A stretch of 64,000 nucleotides of DNA from Ailurus styani. Its lineage: Eukaryota > Chordata > Mammalia > Carnivora > Ailuridae. The stretch is taken from NCBI GenBank assembly GCA_002007465.1, contig LNAC01000032.1:10560594-10624593 (forward strand). Reading direction: 5' to 3'. This document shows positions 58,051 to 64,000 of the stretch, piece after piece (the first letter of the stretch is position 1; every line of letters begins with the position of its first letter). Made by a program: the position numbers and the translations under genes. A model generated the notes under the pieces. That model was not told the origin of the DNA, searched no databases, and saw only the letters and a list, made by a program, of their open reading frames with translations.

Positions 58051-58270
58051 AGCACAAACCCTCCCCAATGTCCATAACCCATCCACCCTATCCCTACCCT
58101 CCCACCCCCCAGTAACCCTCAGTTTGTTTTGTGAGATTAAGAGTCTCTTACAGTTTGTCTCCTTCCCAATCCCATTTGGTTTCATTTTTTTCCCTCCCTA
58201 CTCCCCAGGACTGCCGCCCTGCCCCTCAAGTTCCTCATATCAGAGAGATTATATGATAATTGTCTTTCTC

Positions 58271-61200
58271 TGATTGATTTATTTCGCCAGCATAATACCC
58301 TCTAGTTCCACCCACGTCATTGCAAACAGCAAGATTTCGTTTCTTTTGATGGCTGCATAGTATTCCACTATATATATAAACCACATCTTTATCCATTCAT
58401 CTGTTGATGGACATCTAGGTTCTTTCCATAGTTTGGCTATTGTGCACATTGCTGCTACAAACATTCGGGTGCATGTGCCCCTGAGGATCACTACCTTTGT
58501 ATCTTTAGGGTAAATACCCAGTAGTGTGATTGCTGGGTCATAGGGTAGCCCTATTTTCAACTTTTTGAGGAACCTCCACACTGTTTTCCAGAGTGCCTGC
58601 ACCAGCTTGCATTCCAACCAACAGTGTAGGAGGGTTCCCTTTTCTCTGCATCCTCATCAACATCTGTCATTTCCTGACTTGTTAATTTTGCCATTCTGAC
58701 AGGTGTGAGGTGGTATCTCACTGTGGTGTTGATTTATATTTCCCTGATGCCAAGTGATGTTGAACACTTTCTCATGTGTCTGTTAGCCATTTGGATGTCT
58801 TCTTTGGAGAAATGTCTGTGCATGTCTTCTGCCCATTTCTTGACTGGGTTATTTGTTCTATGGGTGTTGAGTTTGATAAGTTCTTTAGAGATTTTGGATN
58901 NNNNAGCCCTTTATCTGATATGTCATTTGCAAATATCTTCTCCCATTCTGTCAGTTGTCTTTTGGTTTTGTTGACTGTTTCCTTTGCTGTGCAAAAGCTT
59001 TTAATCTTGATGAAGTCCCGATAGTTCATTTTTGTCCTTGGTTCCCTTGCCTTTGTGATGTAACTAGGAAGAAGTTGCTGCCACTGAGGTCGAGGACGTT
59101 GCTGCCTGTGTTCTCCTCGAGGATTTTGATGGATTCCTTTCTCACATTGAGGTCTTTCATCCATTTTGAGTCTATTTTTGTGTGTGGTGTAAGGAAAAGA
59201 TCCAGATTCATTTTTCTGCATGTGGCTGTCCAGTTTTCCCAACACCATTTGTTGAAGAGACTGTTTTTTTCCATTGGACATTCTTTCCTGCTTTGTCAAA
59301 GATTAATCGACCATAGAGTTGAGGGTCCATTTGTGGGCTCTATTCCATTCCATTCATCTATGTGTCTGTTTTTGTGCCAGTACCATACTGTCTTGAGGAT
59401 TACAGCTTTGTAATAGAGCTTAAAGTCTGGAATTGTGATGCCACCAACTTTGGTTTTCTTTTTCAAAGTTCCTTTGGCTATTCGGGGTCTTTTCTGGTTC
59501 CATATAAATTTTAGGATTATTTGTTCCATTTCTTTGAAATAAATTGCTGGTATTTTGATGGGGATTGCATTCAATGTGTAGATTGCTCTAGGTAGCATAG
59601 ACACTTTCATAATATTTGTTCTTCCAATCCATGAGCATGGAATGCTTTTCCATTTCTTTGTGTCTTCCTCAATTTCTTCCATAAGTACTTCATAGTTTTC
59701 TGAGTACAGATTCTTTGCCTCTTTGGTTAGGTTTATTCTTAGGTTTTGGGTGCAATTGTAAATGGGATCAACTCCTTAATTTCTCTTTCTTCTGTTTTGT
59801 TGTTGGTATATAGAAATGCAACTGATTTCTTTGTATTGATTTTATATCCTGACACTTTACTGATTTCCTGTATGAGTTCTAGTAGTTTTGGAGTGGAGTC
59901 CTTTGGGTTTTCCACATAAAGTATCGTATCATCTGCAAAGAGTGAGAATTTGACTTCTTTGCCAATTTGGATGCCTTTTATTTATTTTTGTTTGTCTGAT
60001 TGCTGAGGCTAGGACTTCTAGTAGAATAGCAGTGGTGACAGTGGACAGCCCTGTTGTGTTCCTGACCTTAGGGGAAATGCTCTCAGTTTTTCACCATTGA
60101 GAATGATATTTGCTGTGGGTTTTTTGTAGATGGCTTTGATGATATCGAGATATGTGCCCTCTATGCCTACACTGTGAAGAGTTTTGATCAAGGAAGGATG
60201 CTGTACTTTGTCAAATGCTTTTTCATCATCTATTGAGAGGATCATATATGGTTCTTGTTCTTTCTTTTATTAATGTCTTGAATCACGTTGATTGATTTGC
60301 GAATGTTAAACCAACCTTGCAGCCCGGGAATAAATCTCACTTGGTCGTGGTGAATAATCCTTTTAATGTGCTGTTGGATCCTATTGGCTAGTATTTTGTT
60401 GAGGATTTTTGCGTCTGTGTTCATCAAGGATATTGGTCTGCATTTCTCCTTTTTGATGGGGTCTCTGCCTGGTTTGGGGATCAAGGTAATGCTGGCCTCA
60501 TAAAATGAATTTGGAAGTATTCCTCCCATTTCTATTTTTTGGAACAGTTTCAGGAGAATAGATATCAATTCTTTAAATGTTTGGTAGAATTCCCCTGGGA
60601 AGCCATCTGGCCCTGGCCTCTTGTTTCTTGAGAGATTTTTGATGACCATTTCAATCTCCTTACCAGTTATGGGTCTATTCAGGTTTTCAATTTCTTCTTG
60701 GTTTAGTTTTGGTAGTTTATATTTCTCTAGGAATGCATCGATTTCTTCAGATTGTCAAATTTGCTGGTGTAGAGTTGCTCATAATATGTTCTTATAATTG
60801 TTTGTATTTCTTTGGTGTTGCTTGTGATCTCTCCTCTTTCATTCATGATTTTATTAATTTGAGTCCTTTCTGTTTTCTTTTGGGTAAGTCTGGCCAGGGG
60901 CTTATCAATCTTATTAATTCTTTCAAAGAACCAGCTCCTAGTTTCTTTGATTTGTTCTACTGTTCTTCTGGTTTCTATTTCATTGATTTCTGCTCTGATG
61001 GTTATTGCTTCTCTTCTTCTGCTGGGTTTCGGCTTTCTTTGTGGTTCTTTCTCCAGCTCCTTTAGGTGTAGGGTTATCTTGTGTACTTGAGACCTTTCTT
61101 GTTTCTTGAAAAAGGCTTGTATTGCTATATACTTTCTTCTCAGGACTGCTTTTACTGTGTCCCAAAGATTTGAACAGTTGTTTTTTCACTTTCATTTGTT

Positions 61201-62000
61201 TCCATGAATTTTTAAAATTCTTCTTTAATTTCCCAGTTGACCCATTCATTCTTCAGTAGGATATTCTTTAGTTTCCATGTATTTGAGTGCTTTCCAACTT
61301 TCCTCTTGTGGTTGAGTTCTAGTTTCAGAGGATTATGGTCTGAAAATATGCAGGGAATGATCCCAATCTTTTGGTACAGGTTGAGACCTGATTTGTGACC
61401 CAGAATGTGGTTTATTCTGTAGAATGTTCCATGTGCATTAGAGAAAAATGTGTATTCTGTTATTTTGGGATGGAATGTTCTGAATGTATATGTGATGTCC
61501 AACTGGTCCAGGGTGTTATTTAAAGCCTTTATTTCCTTGTTGATCCTTTGCTTAGATGATCTGTCCATTTCAATAATGGGGGTGTTAAAGTTCCCTACTA
61601 TTATAGTATTATTGTTGATATGTTTCTTTGATTTTGTTATTAATTGGTTTATATAATTGATTGCTCCCATGTTAGGGGCATAGATATTTACAATTGTTAG
61701 ATCTTCTTGTTGGACAGATCCTTTATGTATGATATAGTGTCCTTCCTCATCTCTTATTATAGTCTTTGGCTTAAAATCTAATTTATCTGATATAAGGATT
61801 GCCACCCCAGCTTTCTTTTGATGTCCTTTAGCATGGTAAATTGTTTTCCACCCCCTCACTTTAAATCTGGAGGTGTTTTTGGGTCTAAAATGAGTTTCTT
61901 GTAGACAGCATATTGACGGGTCTTGTTTTTTTTTAATCCATTCTGATACCCTGTGTCTTTTAGTTGGGGCATTTAGCCCATTTACATTCAGGGTAACTTT
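58271..62000 (-). pseudogene. L1 ORF2 (endonuclease / reverse transcriptase), frameshifted
   Basis: On the minus strand: endonuclease (61859-61212; 'GVAILISDKLDFKP', 'NIYAPN', 'IIVGNFNTPI', 'FSDHNPLKLELN'), RT N-terminal part (60649-60242; '[15 protein letters not shown]', '[13 protein letters not shown]'), RT '[14 protein letters not shown]' and '[13 protein letters not shown]' (60245-60018), an F-A-D-D catalytic motif at 59939-59928, and the C-terminal domain (59682-58279; '[16 protein letters not shown]', '[17 protein letters not shown]'). Successive pieces lie in different frames, so frameshifts have inactivated it. The N-block at 58900-58904 adds uncertainty. Confidence 0.92.
58900..58904. 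other. Five-base assembly gap (NNNNN)
   Basis: Falls in ORF2 C-terminal sequence ('gattttggat' N5 'agccctttatctgatatg'). Homologous L1 sequence has about 3 bases here ('act'-like), so the gap size is nominal. Confidence 0.9.
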
Positions 62001-62079
62001 TGAGAGATATTAATTTAGCACCATTGTATTGCCTGTAAGGTGCCTGTTCCTTTATATTGTGTTTCTTCCTTTCTGGTTT

Positions 62080-63060
62080 ATGTTTCTTTTAGGGTCTCTT
62101 TGCTTAGAGGACCCCTTTCAATATTTCCTGTAGGGCTGGCTTGATGTTTGCAAATTACTTTAGTTTTTGTTTGTCCTGGAAGCTTTTTATCTCTCCTTCT
62201 ATTTTTCAATGACAAATAGATTGGATATCGTATTCTTGGCTGGATATAGTCCAGCTGTATATAGTATTCTTGGCTGCATATTTTTCTCATTTAGTATTCT
62301 GAATATATCATGCCAGTTCTTTCTGGCTTGCCAGGTCTCTGTGAATAGGTCTGGTTTCTGTTTCTACCACTGTATGTTACAGACCTCTGTCCCGAGCTGC
62401 TTTCAGGATTTTCTCTTTGTCACTAAGACTTGTAAGTTTTAGCATTAGATGATGGGGTGTGGACCTATCTTTTTTGATTTCGAGGGGGGTTCTCTGTGCC
62501 TCCTGGATTTTGATGCTTGTTCCCTTTGCCAAATTAGGGAAATTCTGTACTATAATTTGCTCCAATATACCTTCTGCTCCTCTCTCTCTTCTTCTTCTGG
62601 GTTCCCAATTATTCTAATATTGTTTTGTCTTATGGTATCACTTATCTCTTGAATTCTCCCCTCATGGTTCAGTAGTTGTTTGTCTTTCTTTTCCACAGCT
62701 TCTTTATTTTTTTGTCATTTGGTCTTCTATATCACTAATTCTCTCTTCTGCCTCATTTATCCTAGCAGTAATTGCCTCCATTCTTGGTTGCACCTCATTA
62801 ATAGTTTTTTTTTTAATTTCAACTTGGTTAATTTTTAGTTCTTTTATTTCTCCAGAAAGGGTTTTTATTTCTCTAGAGAGGGATTCTCTATTATCTTCCA
62901 TGCTTTTTTCAAATCAAGCTAGCACCTTGATAATCATCATTCTGAACTCTAGTTCTGTCATATTACTAATGTCTGCATTGATTAGGTCCCTAGCCATCAT
63001 TACTTCCTCTTGTTTTTTTTTTTTTTTTGTGGTGATTTTTTTCTGCCTTGTCATTTTATC
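62080..63060 (-). pseudogene. L1 ORF1, broken
   Basis: Minus-strand pieces: coiled coil (62901-62704; 'INQVEIKKKTINEVQPRMEA', 'RINEAEERISDIEDQMTKK'), the central RNA-binding part (62565-62377; 'MLKLTSLSDKEKILKAARDR'), and the C-terminal extension (62290-62078; 'NRRRDKKLPGQTKTK'). ORF1p normally forms trimers that coat L1 RNA. The pieces are in different frames or separated by stops. Confidence 0.88.
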
Positions 63061-64000
63061 CAGATAAGAATAGATGGATGAGAGAACAAAATACTAAACG
63101 GTAGCAATGACCCCAGAAAAATATACACTAACCTTATCAGAAGAGACCTTTAACTGGGGGGAGGAGAAAGGGGGAAAAAAAGGGGGGAAAACCCCCAAAA
63201 ACCTATATCTATATTTCTATTTCTGTCTCTGTCTCTATATCTCTATCTCTATCTCTGTCTCTATATCTATATCTATATAACTATTTATTAGACTGGTGAA
63301 TTGAACAGACCCTATATGTATACAAAAAATAAGGTTAAATACAATGAAGGGATAAAATATGACTATAACAATGAAAATTAAAAAAGATTTAAAAAGGTAT
63401 TGATAAGATAAAATAGTCAAAATAACATTAAAATAGGAAAGAGGAAAAAATTTCAAAAAGTAAGAAAAAAAATCCAAAGAATTTAACTTTGAAAGATTAA
63501 AGGATCATGAAGAAAAAGCCATGAATTCTATGTGTTGCTTTCCCCTAGCTCTGGAGTTCCACAATTCTCAGTGATCGGTGAACTTGGTCTTGGCTGGATG
63601 TTCTTGCCGATCTTCTGTAGGAGGGGCCTGTTGCTGTGATTCTCAAGTGTCTTTGTCTGAGGCGGAATTGCATCACCCTCGCCAGAGGCCAGGCTAAATA
63701 ATCAGCTCAGGTTTGCTCTTGGGAGCTTTTGTTCCCTGACTGCTTTCCATACAGCTTTGGAGGATGGGAATTAAAATGGCGGCCTCCCAATCTCTGACCT
63801 GGAGGAGCAGAGAGCTCGGGACCTTATTCCTCAGTGCGTCCTCCGAGAAAAGCAGTCAGTCCCTCCCATCTCCCTGGTCTCTGGCCACACTCCGAGCTCA
63901 CCCAGTCTGTGACCGAGCATTTCTAAATCTGGCACATGGCTCCATTTAGAATCCTCAAACTCAGCAGATTCCTGAAGCACTCCCATGCCACTCCTCCTGG
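63061..64000 (-). promoter_or_regulatory. L1 5' UTR (partial, reverse)
   Basis: Antisense counterpart of 46785-48470: 'ggtcttggctggatgttctt' and 'gccgatcttctgtaggaggg' (63581-63630) mirror the plus-strand copy's segment near 47735-47765. 'agctttggaggatgggaatt' (about 63754) mirrors 47575-47600. It contains a pyrimidine-rich simple repeat at 63195-63290. The true start of the element is outside the window. Confidence 0.85.
63195..63290. repeat. (CTATAT)/(CTGTCT)n simple repeat
   Basis: Imperfect hexanucleotide tract ('ctatatctctatctctatct') within the L1 5' UTR. On the minus strand it gives an artefactual acidic/isoleucine run ('DIDIETEIEIEI') at the start of an 80-codon frame, which is not a gene. 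Confidence 0.93.

Larger units (their letters stand above)
57971..64000 (-). mobile_element. Long carnivore L1 in reverse, running off the window
   Basis: Starts at the T-run of its poly-A tail (57971) and shows, in reverse order, 3' UTR (to about 58270), ORF2 (58271-62000), inter-ORF region, ORF1 (62080-63060) and 5' UTR (63060-64000+). It is less decayed than the other LINEs but still has frameshifts. Two N tracts (58050; 58900-58904) fall inside it. The 5' terminus is beyond the window, so full length is likely but not shown. Confidence 0.93.

Noticed and set aside
59049..61065. Plus-strand open frames of 118-152 codons (58955-59413, 60709-61065)
   Set aside because: They are antisense shadows of the minus-strand L1 ORF2, whose minus-strand translations match L1 domains.
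46785..64000. An active, intact L1 able to retrotranspose
   Set aside because: Every ORF1 and ORF2 copy shows stops, frameshifts, deletions or N gaps within the window.
1..64000. CRISPR array, bacterial operon, phage or plasmid system
   Set aside because: No regularly spaced short repeats, no compact coding and no ribosome-binding-site pattern; the sequence is typical vertebrate intergenic DNA with carnivore SINEs.

Overview
This window is intergenic nuclear DNA of a carnivoran mammal, built mostly from layered transposable elements. I found no cellular protein-coding exon, no functional RNA gene, no CRISPR array and no bacterial-style operon. The best clade evidence is 17 copies of the tRNA-Lys-derived carnivore SINE (CanSINE/SINEC). 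They share the head 'ggggcacctgggtggctcag', a CT-rich middle and an (AATAAA)n tail. Several copies carry the 'acttgtgatctctctctgtc' type of middle, which I associate with arctoid carnivores and especially mustelids. The clade call is inference from memory of the family, not from a database search.

Layout. 1-16 kb: AT-rich sequence with old MIR, L2 and MLT1 (ERVL-MaLR) remnants, a Tigger-like DNA transposon, a hAT-Charlie relic, a short L1 and seven CanSINEs. 16-20.6 kb: a minus-strand old L1/HAL1 block with a second L1 3' end nested in it, preceded by an exact 207-bp repeat across a single N that looks like an assembly error. 20.6-33 kb: CanSINEs, several plus-strand L2 copies, two MLT1 LTRs and a MER5-type hAT relic split by a SINE. 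33-45 kb: mostly unassigned sequence, an L1ME-like block split by an L2 that itself holds a MER5A with a perfect 8-bp target duplication, and an MLT1 LTR split by an MLT2-type LTR.

45.3-64 kb is almost entirely LINE. A HAL1-like remnant holds a truncated old L1 and then a near full-length, internally deleted, plus-strand carnivore L1 (46.8-52.4 kb). Next comes another degenerate plus-strand L1 (53.6-57.97 kb), cut by a minus-strand young L1 that runs past the window end (57.97-64.0 kb). All LINE reading frames are broken by stops, frameshifts or deletions, so I see no intact autonomous element.

There is no cooperating gene set. The informative content is the nesting order (old L2/MIR/HAL1, then MaLR and DNA transposons, then L1 and CanSINE), two large L1s in inverted orientation, and three N-containing joins, one with a clear duplicated flank. 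I did not find a convincing undescribed biological system. The most useful second looks are the assembly artefact at 16.18 kb, the inverted L1 pair, and a short unassigned minus-strand reading frame near 39 kb.
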